Below are positions 10,301 to 19,993 of a stretch of 20,071 nucleotides of DNA, piece after piece. The notes beneath the pieces were generated by a model that saw only the letters and a program-made list of their open reading frames with translations, had not been told where the DNA came from and ran no database searches. Each line of letters begins with the position of its first letter. Position 1 is the stretch's first letter. The position numbers and the translations under genes are program-made. Source of the DNA: Hofstenia miamia (lineage: Eukaryota > Xenacoelomorpha > Acoela > Hofsteniidae); contig CABFPE010000051.1 in the NCBI GenBank assembly GCA_900660155.1, forward strand, positions 450,163 through 470,233. The letters are read 5' to 3'.

Positions 10301-11091
10301 TCAACAGTATTAAATTTCCCAAATTCAATTTTTGGAAACATTTTTAAATATATAATACACTTGGAATTATTGTTAATATTGAAAGTTAAGACTTCTGATA
10401 AATGGCTTTGTAAATTCATTTTTTTATTTTAGGTTAACATTCCTTAAGCATGTTTGGTAATTAAGGTAACAGTGAACACACTTTGCAAAAAGCCGTGCAG
10501 TGGACATAGAAAGCCCCACGATGAAGTGCCGCTGTCCTTCCCTGGAGTCCAAATCCGACTAGCTCTTTGGCTACCTCTTATCTCAAATTCTTGAAGGATT
10601 AAAAACAATGCAAGGGAGACAAAATTGATCAAACAATACGGATATGATACCGCTTTGTATTTTGTTTTTAATTTTAACCATCTTCAATTGTATACAACTC
10701 CAGGGTAAACGTCCCAATCAAGCTCTAGTTGTAATCATACGATGGCCGATGTTTCAAGTCATTTGGATTATTCACTTAAAAGTTAGTAATAAATTATCGT
10801 TTTTTTTGGACCACCCCTCGTATGTTGCTCAGTTTTCTTGATTTACCTGGAATGATTAAATAAGCAATTTCAACATTTTTAAAAGTCACAGGGGCATTTA
10901 CTACATATGTCTTTATGCAATAAGTATAAAAATCATATTTTCTTTCTATATGCACAATGTATTATGTAGGATAAAATTATTTTCTATTAAATATATACTG
11001 CATATTGCTACAAAAATACAGTTAAAATCTGCAATGGGTGGTTTTTAGCCTACCTCATTGCTATATGTATATTTAATTATACATTAGTCTA
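10301..11091. other. No gene seen
   Basis: A slightly more GC-rich island at about 10490-10590 (contains AGCCCCACGATGAAGTGCCG) differs from its surroundings and may be a fragment of an unidentified repeat. The rest is AT-rich. No family match on either strand. Confidence 0.4.
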
Positions 11092-12460
11092 TTAAGAATT
11101 ATTTCTAAGAAATATCAAACGTAAAAACAAATGTTCCATTACCATTATTCCAATATCAAGATTTTTACGTTTCCTTTGGTTGCAGTCTTCCCATGAATGC
11201 ATTGCTTCAATATGAGTTGATTTTAAGAAATGTGCATGAAAACCTTTGGTTTTAATTAAAAGCATTGTTCCATTTTCTAAAACCTCTGCTAATGAAGCTA
11301 TCTTGTTGGCATTAGTGACTATTAGAAAATACTCTGCAATCATAACGTAGGCATGCTTCAAATTCAGGTATGTATTCTAGCCATATGTAATTATCATACA
11401 ATCGGGGATTAAGGCTTCTACTCTACATTGAATAAATTGTTTTTGGATAAGATTCTAATATGGGCCGAATTGGCATAGATTTATCCAATAATGCGCAAAG
11501 AATAATAGGAGTAGTGGATTGCTCTGGTCCCCCACTGATTTCTTGGCGGTTTCACCTAAATTATTGTCATAATCAGACAAGCAAATAAGAAATTGATGGA
11601 AAAAAACCGAAGTTCTCAAAGTAGTAAAAACATGCTTCTAACCATGTATTCTAACTGGTCAACATCGGGCGTGGAGCAATGGCAGTTCTTTTCTCTCTTT
11701 GAATTCTCTTTGGGGTCGAGAGCAATCAACGAAAAGATTCTTAGAATCAGCCAAAAATATTTTTCTCTCGGACTAACTCAGCCACCCTTTGAAGACCATG
11801 AGCAAGGCGGTTATATGGAGCAGAGACTAATATAAATTCTTCAAATCTGAACCACATTTCAACATATAACTAGCTGCATCAGGCACTAGGAGCCTAAATT
11901 CTGGTTTTTAAAGAATGAAGTGAGGGTAGAAATGTAACACTTGTGGAATTTGTCACTTCTATCAACTCAATTAGATAAGGCTTGCTAATTTCGGCCAATG
12001 TCCTGATGAGAATGCCAGCCATGAAGCCACATCAACCATTGTATAGTAATTGTTGGCACCAATAATTGTTCTGACACATTCAATCGATTCATTAAAATTG
12101 CGAGGCACATAAAGTTTTCTCAAAGTGTAAGGCTGAGGAACCGATTTTGCAGTATGAGCTTCGAGGAAGGAACGAAACGAAATTTTTCATTATTAAGTTT
12201 CTCCAGTGGAATGTTTGCCAAGACTACAGCTTCTGTTAATGCCGTAAAGAAAGGGTTTGACTCCACCTGTCCAGGAAATGTAAGAAGTTGTTGCCGTTGT
12301 TCAGATAAACTACTCTGGTGAATATGTTTTTGAGATTTCATGTGAGCCTCGACGCGAAATTTTCTGTTGGTGTTATCATAATCAATCCAACAAGGCAACT
12401 TCAGCATATAAGCTTGCCTTGTAAAGCCTTGGCATAATATTCTCCCTTATATTTGGCTTT
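11092..12460 (-). pseudogene. hAT transposase relic, CGGBP1-like / zinc-finger group
   Basis: On the minus strand the order fits a hAT transposase of the group related to CGGBP1. A BED-like finger remnant with HMKSQKHI (about 12318-12350) comes first, then ANIPLEKLNNEKFR (about 12172-12214), which matches the conserved ANIPL-KL-NP-FR stretch. YTLRKLYVPRNF follows near 12100 (STLRKNYV in relatives). DAASYML (about 11860-11885) matches the DAA-YM block, and an RLAH-LQRV-like segment lies near 11800. The motif LTS-NTWLEACFYYFENF (about 11597-11660) corresponds to TRW-TWLEA--YY. The 11092-11361 frame may be the weakly conserved C-terminal part. Frameshifts and stops are frequent. It is on the same strand as the DUF4371 relic but belongs to a different hAT lineage. 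Confidence 0.75.
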
Positions 12461-12543
12461 AGGCATATCTGTAACGCCTGTAGTGTTGTACGAATGGGTT
12501 TATACAAATGAGTTTTAACCAATCAAAATTGCATCACTGTTGT

Positions 12544-13115
12544 TTATTCCAGAGTATTCTAATTTACCTAAATTTTTTTAGGGGTTGTTTTAGCACTCCC
12601 TTGGCTACGGACTAGTCTCTGGTCCAAAATTCTGAACGCTACGCCACTGCTGTTGATGTTAATTTTCAAAAATATAGACTGCATATTGCACTGGGCATTT
12701 TTATTGAAAACTGTAAATTATTGTTCAAGAAACAAAATTCTTTTTTGTCCACTAGGTTCTCAAATGCGAATCACTTTTATACAATATTTTATAATAAGGT
12801 CTCGAAGACTTTTTAGCAAACATCCAAGTTCTCACTTACCGAGAATTTCTGAAACAACTTTTGCATGCATAAATGAGCCCACCTAAGTTTAAGAATTTGT
12901 CTGGTTTAAAAATGTAGCGCTTGGTCACATAAGTTTTTTATCTAATTTTCTATGAATCCTACCTGTAAGGTTTTTTATTCTGTGATTTTAGATTATTTGC
13001 ATTCTATGATAGTTAGTGTTTTTGTATTTTCACTCGTTCTGTGTGTATGTTCTTCATTATCTACTAGTAAGTGCAACTTTACATCAAGCTCAACGCAAAT
13101 CTCCGTCGATGAAAT
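12544..13115 (+). repeat. Contig end duplicated at 14177-14749 (assembly overlap)
   Basis: This 572-bp block is identical to 14177-14749 apart from one base in a T run. It ends at the N at 13116. It carries the first part of the glycoprotein gene's exon 1 (ATG at 12952). The second copy begins exactly after the N at 14176, so the two are overlapping contig ends joined without merging. It should not be counted as a second gene. Confidence 0.92.
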
Positions 13116-13116
13116 N

Positions 13117-13956
13117 TGCAATCATTTTCCAACTTTCCCTGCCATAATTATATGTTTTGCGATGGCAGTTCGTCTGATTTATTGCCATTGTTCGTGTATG
13201 ATTTGGATTGGACTGCATGTTGTTCAGCACGAGATACAGATATTCCACTTGCGGTATGATATTTTATATTTTCCTCACACTTATCAAATCTCTCAATTAA
13301 TGTAAGCCTATTAATATTTTCAACGAAAATCATATTGTCGCTGGATAGATGTATTTTGTAGAAAATTCGATGCTTTCTTAAAAGAATTTTTGCGAACGCT
13401 TGTGTGAAAAAGCCGAAAACTATTGTGGCATTAGATATCAATTTCATTTAAATTGTTAAACATTGCTTATGCTTACTTTAAGGACTTAACTTGTGTACCT
13501 CCTTTAAATAGTTTTCCCGTAATACATTTGTTTTGCCGCGACGCTTTTCGTATATTAAGCCATGTAAACACATGCGATTTTAAACCAGATTACCTTACGG
13601 GGTCAAAGTGATTATGCAATTACTTTTCTAGTTTTCTAAATATTTCTAGAACATTAGCTGCAGGGAACTTTTCCAACTTGATGTGAAAATAATCCACATT
13701 TCCTGACATTTTTAAGTTTTTTATTCAAACTTTTCATTCTCAAAGGTTTGATCACATGATGAGCCAGCAACTGCTTTTTAGTTTTCAATCGTATTAGTCT
13801 TGTTTTAACTTAACTCTAAACAACCTAGAAAATTTTAAAAATATTTAATGTTTTTTAAACGCTTTTAACTCAACAGCTAATAAGAATATCCAAAACCTGA
13901 TAGCAGCACATGATACGGGAGTGCGTTTTCTTACATTTTCGCTACTTAAACCTCGA
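13117..13956 (+). repeat. Redundant fragment, copy of 15590-16422
   Basis: Flanked by single Ns at 13116 and 13957. It matches 15590-16422 with about five substitutions and one 7-bp indel near 13890. That level fits an alternative allele or a poorly corrected short contig. It holds the 3' part of exon 2 of the glycoprotein gene and intron sequence after it. Confidence 0.9.
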
Positions 13957-13957
13957 N

Positions 13958-14175
13958 AAAGTATAGAAGATTGATAATAATTTGTATAATAATTTTTGAA
14001 AAAAGTTTGTCTCTAATATTTTTACTTGGGATTTTGCTGTTTACTTTAGTGTCTTCATTTCCACTACAAATTCATCCGATAACTTCCCTTAATAACCTGT
14101 CTTCGACAATTACATTGCAATCATTTTCCAACTTTCCCTGCCATAATTATATGTTTTGCGATGGCAGTTCGTCTG
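13958..14175 (+). repeat. Redundant fragment, copy of 15432-15649
   Basis: Flanked by single Ns at 13957 and 14176, 218 bp, with no difference seen from 15432-15649. It contains the end of intron 1 and the start of exon 2. Its last 60 bases (14116-14175) overlap the start of the previous redundant fragment (13117-13176). Confidence 0.92.
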
Positions 14176-14585
14176 NTTATTCCAGAGTATTCTAATTTAC
14201 CTAAATTTTTTTTAGGGGTTGTTTTAGCACTCCCTTGGCTACGGACTAGTCTCTGGTCCAAAATTCTGAACGCTACGCCACTGCTGTTGATGTTAATTTT
14301 CAAAAATATAGACTGCATATTGCACTGGGCATTTTTATTGAAAACTGTAAATTATTGTTCAAGAAACAAAATTCTTTTTTGTCCACTAGGTTCTCAAATG
14401 CGAATCACTTTTATACAATATTTTATAATAAGGTCTCGAAGACTTTTTAGCAAACATCCAAGTTCTCACTTACCGAGAATTTCTGAAACAACTTTTGCAT
14501 GCATAAATGAGCCCACCTAAGTTTAAGAATTTGTCTGGTTTAAAAATGTAGCGCTTGGTCACATAAGTTTTTTATCTAATTTTCT

Positions 14586-15246
14586 ATGAATCCTACCTGT
14601 AAGGTTTTTTATTCTGTGATTTTAGATTATTTGCATTCTATGATAGTTAGTGTTTTTGTATTTTCACTCGTTCTGTGTGTATGTTCTTCATTATCTACTA
14701 GTAAGTGCAACTTTACATCAAGCTCAACGCAAATCTCCGTCGATGAAATTGTGCAACTTTATTTCAATTGTAGCATAACATCGATAGATACTGCTTCTTT
14801 CAAAGGCTACGTATCTGCGCCGGTGTCCGTTAAAAGCGATAGCCTGCCAACGTGTACGAAGTCTTCATGTGAAGTCAACGCTTTAAACGTTTCTAACGAC
14901 GATATATTTCTTCAACCTCATGCTGATGTCGTGATCAATTCATCGCAAATCATTTATTTTTTTAACATCAATGAGTCATCCACTTCTTTCGAGATATTTT
15001 TCAAATTCAATGTGTTTGTGGGCTCGCTGTTCTTAAACCACTCAAGTCTAATTGATGTTGAATTGACAATCTCGGATTCTACAAGCAACGTAACTGAAAA
15101 TTTGCAATTACAATATAATGGACCAACCAATACAATCACTTCTTCCTTGGATTCAAGCAGACTGCTCTTATACGGTGTAATGTTAGATATTGAGAATACA
15201 GTTAACATTCCTGCTTCATATATTGCACCTTCTACTTATAGAATTG
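14586..15246 (+). CDS. Secreted or membrane glycoprotein gene, exon 1 (possible tectonic-like)
   Basis: An open frame of 220 codons with a hydrophobic signal peptide: MIVSVFVFSLVLCVCSSLST starts at the internal ATG at 14640. ATG 14586 would add 18 residues, so the start is uncertain; 14640 puts the hydrophobic run at the very N-terminus. The mature part is rich in Ser, Thr and Asn, with about seven N-glycosylation sequons (for example NCS, NVS, NSS, NES, NHS, NVT), so it is lumenal or extracellular. The frame runs on past a good donor, G|GTATGA at 15246/15247, and the translation then turns AT-rich and low-complexity, which I read as intron. The exon ends in phase 1. Beta-rich N-termini followed by a Cys-rich segment occur in tectonics, but the match is weak. 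Confidence 0.65.
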
Positions 15247-15523
15247 GTATGATCTACTTTATCAAAACCATACTATTTAATATCATAAATATTTTCAAGG
15301 TAACAGACAATATTGACATTAAAGTATTTTTTATAGGTGTAGAATCTTCAATGTTTAATTCATACAATGTAACATTACTAAATATGATTGCATATTTTAT
15401 TTTTTATAGGAGATGTGATGTGATATATAAAAAAGTATAGAAGATTGATAATAATTTGTATAATAATTTTTGAAAAAAGTTTGTCTCTAATATTTTTACT
15501 TGGGATTTTGCTGTTTACTTTAG

Positions 15524-15726
15524 TGTCTTCATTTCCACTACAAATTCATCCGATAACTTCCCTTAATAACCTGTCTTCGACAATTACATTGCAATCATTT
15601 TCCAACTTTCCCTGCCATAATTATATGTTTTGCGATGGCAGTTCGTCTGATTTATTGCCATTGTTCGTGTATGATTTGGATTGGACTGCATGTTGTTCAG
15701 CACGAGATACAGATATTCCACTTGCG
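15524..15726 (+). CDS. Glycoprotein gene, exon 2 (Cys-containing segment)
   Basis: The acceptor TTTACTTTAG precedes 15524, and entering in phase 1 from exon 1 gives SSFPLQIHPITSLNNLSS in frame. The exon continues to DTDIPLA and a donor GCG|GTATTA at 15726/15727, leaving phase 0. The segment FVYDLDWTACCSARDTD has the spacing of the tectonic Cys motif (CD--CCCD-DC), but several expected cysteines are Tyr, Trp, Ser or Thr. That makes the family assignment uncertain. A partial copy of this exon appears in the redundant pieces at 13117-13956 and 13958-14175. Confidence 0.55.
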
Positions 15727-17426
15727 GTATTATATTTTATATTTTCCTCACACTTATCAAATCTCTCAATTAATGTAAGCCTATTAATATTTTCAACGAA
15801 AATCATATTGTCGCTGGATAGATGTATTTTGTAGAAAATTCGATGCTTTCTTAAAAGAATTTTTGCGAACGCTTGTGTGAAAAAGCCGAAAACTATTGTG
15901 GCATTAGATATCAATTTCATTTAAATTGTTAAACATTGCTTATGCTTACTTTAAGGACTTAACTTGTGTACCTCCTTTAAATAGTTTTCCCGTAATACAT
16001 TTGTTTTGCCGCGACGCTTTTCGTATATTAAGCCATGTAAACACATGCGATTTTAAACCAGATTACCTTACGGGGTCAAAGTGATTATGCAATTACTTTT
16101 CTAGTTTTCTAAATATTTCTAGAACATTAGCTGCAGGGAACTTTTCCAACTTGATGTGAAAATAATCCACATTTCCTGACATTTTTAAGTTTTTTCTTCA
16201 AACTTTTCATTCTCAAAGGTTTGATCACATGATGAGCCAGCAACTGCTTTTTAGTTTTCAACCGTATTAGTCTTGTTTTAACTTAACTCTAAACAACCTA
16301 GAAAATTTTAAAAATATTTAATGTTTTTTAAACGCTTTTAACTCAACAGCTAATAAGAAAACCTGATAGCAGCACAAGATACGGGAGTGCTTTTTCTTAC
16401 ATTTTCGCTACTTAAACCTCGACCAGGCATTGTCTCATTGAAGCGTACCGCGACCTTTGACTTTGGGCTTCAAACTATACATTTCTTGAACACTAGGTTT
16501 GGAAAAATGTCAGAACTTTTTAAAAAATCGTAATTTTTAAAAAAAATTGTTATATATATATATAATTTTTTACAAGTGTGAAAAAATGAATAAATGAACA
16601 CAGGACTGATAAGGTTAAGACGCTTAATTGGAATCAGAGTCCTCTTGAAGAACTATATTGTCTGGAATTTTGGGTAACATTTTAATATAAATTCATTTTT
16701 TAGCTTCTCTGGTGCTCTTTTATAGAAATCAGTCAAATCAATATTTTTATGAATTTAAGATAAGGAGCATTAAATCACTTTTATTACTTTACATCAAACT
16801 TACGTATTTTGTAATATATTTACAAGGAATTTAATAAGAATTGTTGCATTTCTCTGGAATATAGCACATTTTTCGATGTTTTATCCTGGCTATTTTATAT
16901 TTAAATTCATTGTCTACTAATACATTTTTTATATTATCAATACTCACAAGAACATGTGTTGACAAAATTTTTACGGACACTATGTATTTGAGAAACTTAT
17001 AATTTTTGAAAATGTTAAACCCCATTTATACAATAAGTTTTCCTGCTGACCTTATATATAATTATGAAACAATTATCAGTTGCTTCTACACAGTAAATTT
17101 CCCCTGACAGCTTTTCCCTATTTATTATTAGGAAAGTTCAAAATCTTTTTCTAGAATGATTAATTTGGCGTTCATCCAATCAGATTTCTTTTAAAATTCA
17201 AAAAACGATTTAAAAAGTTAATGTTTTTAACAGATATCATTTAGCCTAACCCCTGTAGATTGTTCCTGACCAGTGTGACAATGTTGTAATCTGTATTTCA
17301 TATATGGTTTGCTTGGATATACAATCATTGATGATAAATCATGAATTTTTTAAAATTATTGTCATGCAATAGAGTCTAATACACTTTCCTTATATATTTT
17401 TTTTTTCTTCATTTTTACTATTATAG
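15727..17426 (+). other. Probable intron of the glycoprotein gene
   Basis: AT-rich sequence between two phase-0 splice borders (GTATTA at 15727 and TTATAG at 17426). It includes a TA run at about 16551-16563. No transposase or RNA gene is visible. Small exons could be hidden here. Confidence 0.45.
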
Positions 17427-17501
17427 TCATTTTCTCCTGCAAAAATGTGTCGGCTTAATTATTTTGAAGCTTTGAAATACTTACATAATTTTGGTTTTAA
17501 G
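17427..17501 (+). CDS. Glycoprotein gene, candidate 75-nt exon
   Basis: An acceptor CTATTATAG after a T-rich tract and a donor AAG|GTATTT enclose 25 codons in phase 0 at both borders, matching exon 2's exit and the entry of the exon at 19359. The peptide includes SFSPAKMCRLNYFEALKYL. Its composition differs from the AT-rich flanks, where the same frame soon stops. A Cys followed by a short Asn/Tyr-rich stretch is seen in tectonics after the Cys motif, but 25 residues are too few to decide. Confidence 0.4.
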
Positions 17502-17695
17502 GTATTTCATTTTACGGTAATTATTACAAAATTATTCATGTAGATCTTATCCGCTAATTAAAGTTCATTATTGGATTGGAATATTGAAGTGTTTTAATTG
17601 TGGATTTAATGCTGAATTGCAGATACAAAGGCGTATAACTTTGTTGAAAGAGAAGTTTGCGAAGATAGTTATCATTTGAGTACGCATTGTGAATA

Positions 17696-18075
17696 TTTAT
17701 GATCATAGATGGACACGGGTGTAATTTTTTATACCCCTATTGCACCGCATCTGTAGTCAGCGGACCCGCAACGCACCGCACCTCATGTCTGTTAGACATG
17801 TGCACCCGCAGCACATCCGCCATTTTCTAAATGTCATTTTAAGTAAAGAAGCCAAAAAATGTCAATCACCGAATTGACTTTCTATTAATTTTGTTTAATT
17901 GGGTGAATAATGTGAAAAGTGTTATATTCTATAGTTTTCGTAGCATAATTAATATTGTACTAGTTTAGTATTACACATGTAACAAAATAAAATGTCCATC
18001 CGCAACGCAACCCGCGTGGCATTTGAAATTTAGTACCCGCATGGCACCGCACCCGCGTCCATCTTTGTTTATGAT
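17696..18075 (+). mobile_element. Non-autonomous hAT element (364 bp, 17704-18067) with target duplications
   Basis: TTTATGAT at 17696-17703 is repeated exactly at 18068-18075, an 8-bp target duplication. The ends CATAGATGGACACGGGTG (17704-17721) and, inverted, CAAAGATGGACGCGGGTG (18050-18067) agree at 16 of 18 positions. Just inside both ends are several CCGCAACGCA and CACCGCACC-like motifs in mixed orientation, likely subterminal transposase-binding repeats. The centre is AT-rich and non-coding. It sits in an intron of the glycoprotein gene. Confidence 0.88.
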
Positions 18076-19358
18076 CGACAGCTTATCACTAATGATCGAT
18101 TCATTAGACAGCCATGTGATGAAAGTTCGTGTGCATATATGAATCATTGAATCAAAAGTTCGCAATTGTTGCAATAAGTTCACAAGAAATTGCACAAAAT
18201 TATTGTTTTATACATTCAAAGTATAGAAAATTGATGTTAAACCAAATCAAATGTTCAGTGTTACTGTCATAATGTTGTCGAACTATGTGCATAGATATAT
18301 TCAAAAATGACCATTCGTATGTGGATTTCGACTCTCTTAAAAAGTCATGAGTTTCGACACAAAAACAAAGACATAAAATGCATCTGTGTTCACAAGGGTT
18401 AAATACTTCTAGAGTGCAAAATGCACATCAAACGACGACAAACTGTTTATGGGTAAATCAAAATTTCACGGAAATAATTATTATAATAATTTAGAATTAG
18501 AAGAACATTTTTAAGAGCCTGTTAACCCTATCTTACCGGGGGCGGATTTGACCCCCTTCCATATTTTTAGATATAACTCGCAATCCGTTTTTTTAAATAA
18601 ACTATTCTTCCATGATTTTTTTTAACTTGTTCTGCAACTGTCGACGAAATATTATGCAGATAAGGTAAAGGGTTACAAAGTTATAACGATTTTTAAAAAA
18701 ATCCATGAAAAACTTACAGTTTTGACAGTTTCAAAAATAGCAATTTTTTGTATGTAAGGGTTATAAATTGAAACTAATGCAATGGAAAATTATCATTAAA
18801 TGTTTTCTATGTTTTATTTACATTATAGGCCTTTCTCTTGATTCCTACTTAGTGATATTTTTAACATTTTGTGTCATTAANCAGGAAGTTTACGTCGATT
18901 ATTTTTATAACGACCAATAGAAAACAGTTTGGTGCATGGTTAAAGCAAAAATTTCAAAAAACACTGGTCGTCGCTCTTCTTCGGCTCACGTTACAATATT
19001 ATTGTAATTCATTTTCATTCATAGCATTAGAATTCTGTAAAGGCTGGCAGAAAGAATGTTTTGTAGTGCCAAAGCTACTTCATATTAAGATACAATTAAT
19101 TCTGTTTTATGTTTGTTTAATAGATTATTTAATTATTTAAGTTTTACAATTTGTTAAAAATACATTTACTAACACTTTATGTTAACTAAGTAGAATATGG
19201 TTTAATAACAACGTTTATTTAAGATATTCTTTTATTCCAACAAATGTGTTTGCAAAATATACATAAGTGTTCAAATCTAATTAACCTTTTTTTAAAAGAC
19301 ACACTGTTCTTGAAATTTACAATTTTTATGATTTTTCTAAAGACGTGCTCTACTTTAG
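18076..19358 (+). other. Probable intron, no confirmed gene
   Basis: AT-rich sequence with a single N at 18881, which marks another contig join. A G/C hairpin (GGGGG at 18538-18542, CCCCC at 18552-18556) follows a TTAACCCT at 18522 and may be the end of a small transposon. The open frame at 18871-19140 spans the N and has no recognisable content. Confidence 0.4.
18522..18675 (+). mobile_element. Possible small piggyBac-like remnant
   Basis: TTAACCCTATCTTACC at the left and, inverted, GTAACCCTTTACCTTATC at about 18657-18674 share TAACCCT and a loosely similar next dozen bases. piggyBac elements insert at TTAA and often begin CCC. The right end has TTAC rather than TTAA and the similarity is short, so this is tentative. 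Confidence 0.2.
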
Positions 19359-19511
19359 ACATCATTCTACATGCGTGAATACCCAAGAGACAATGGTGTC
19401 ATATATGGCTACTTTATTTTTCCAAATGGCTATCCTGTCCTTACTTATGCAACCAACATATTGACGTACTCGCGTACTGTTCCTGGTGTTCAACTCCGAA
19501 AGTTTGGGAAA
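19359..19511 (+). CDS. Glycoprotein gene, 51-codon exon
   Basis: The acceptor CTACTTTAG precedes 19359 and the donor GAAA|GTAATA ends it at 19511. The frame is phase 0 at both borders, agreeing with the next exon. The peptide starts TSFYMREYPRDNGVIYGYFI and continues FPNGYPVLTYATNILTYS. The G-Y-P-V-L stretch recalls the GY--G-PVL pattern of the tectonic second half, but only loosely. In the same frame a stop comes soon after the donor and the intron composition returns. Confidence 0.55.
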
Positions 19512-19630
19512 GTAATATTGTTTATATACCTTTACACAAACTCAATAATTAATGCCGTATATTATAATCTATCAAATAAAATAGCTAACAATTAATATCA
19601 TTTTGGTCAACTATGTTTGTTAATAATCCC

Positions 19631-19913
19631 GCCTTCTACAAGGCTGGAAGCGGGTCAGGATTTTGTAACCCGACCCTACCTGCAACTCGCAAAAAGATCG
19701 TCAACCCGCAGCACTTTTCGTCCAAACAGCGTAAAACAAAGAATAAAATCAATTAACAGAAAAAAACTAAGCTAAAAGCAAAGTTTTACTCAAAAAATGA
19801 AGACTTCTTCAAAACAGTGAAATTCCCGACCCGACCCACAACCCTCACAGATGCATTTCAACCGACTTGGCCCGCGCGGGTTGATCCGATCCACTTCCAA
19901 CTTTGGGCTTCTA
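19631..19913 (+). mobile_element. Non-autonomous hAT element (267 bp, 19639-19905) with target duplications
   Basis: GCCTTCTA at 19631-19638 and GGCTTCTA at 19906-19913 match at seven of eight bases. The ends CAAGGCTGGAAGCGGGTC (19639-19656) and, inverted, CAAAGTTGGAAGTGGATC (19888-19905) match at 14 of 18. Inside are several CGGGTC / GACCCG motifs near both ends, as subterminal repeats. It lies in the intron before the last exon of the window. Its ends differ from those of the other two hAT elements, so it is a separate family. Confidence 0.8.
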
Positions 19914-19993
19914 CGGATTTTTTCAATTTCTTTATTTCTGATGTCCTTACCCCTGTCACTGTTGTATTGTTTCATCCTAATCAATAATTTTAG

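Noticed and set aside
11593..11835. Plus-strand 80-codon frame
   Set aside because: It is opposite the TWLEA region of the minus-strand hAT transposase relic and has no features of its own.
8552..12615. One large hAT element from CAGGCCCGTAGCCA (8552) to TGGCTACGGACTAG (12602-12615)
   Set aside because: The ends resemble each other, but the flanks share no 8-bp duplication, while 8944 gives a well-supported right end.
10498..12649. CAGTGGACATAG (10498) and CTACGCCACTG (about 12639-12649) as hAT ends
   Set aside because: The inverted match needs an insertion and the flanking 8-mers differ.
12952..13305. 117-codon frame crossing the N at 13116
   Set aside because: Its first half is exon 1 of the glycoprotein gene and its second half is an out-of-frame piece of exon 2 from the redundant fragment.
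13148..13447. 99-codon minus-strand frame, also at 15621-15920
   Set aside because: It lies opposite exon 2 and the following intron and shows no family features; its doubling comes from the assembly redundancy.
14121..14520. Open frames across the N at 14176, including a 119-codon plus-strand frame from 14161
   Set aside because: They are chimeras created by joining two contig ends at an N; the same bases are non-coding at 15590-15650 in that frame.
15337..15368. 32-nt mini-exon between TTATAG and GTAACA
   Set aside because: It is phase-compatible with exon 1, but it would make exon 2 enter out of frame; the direct 15246 to 15524 join keeps the frame.
17971..18195. Minus-strand 74-codon frame
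   Set aside because: It lies across the right end of the hAT MITE; the apparent CGAMR and AGCVADG runs are translated terminal repeats.
18394..18529. AAGGGTTAA (18394) and TTAACCCT (18522) as a transposon
   Set aside because: The ends point outward rather than inward, so they cannot bound one element.
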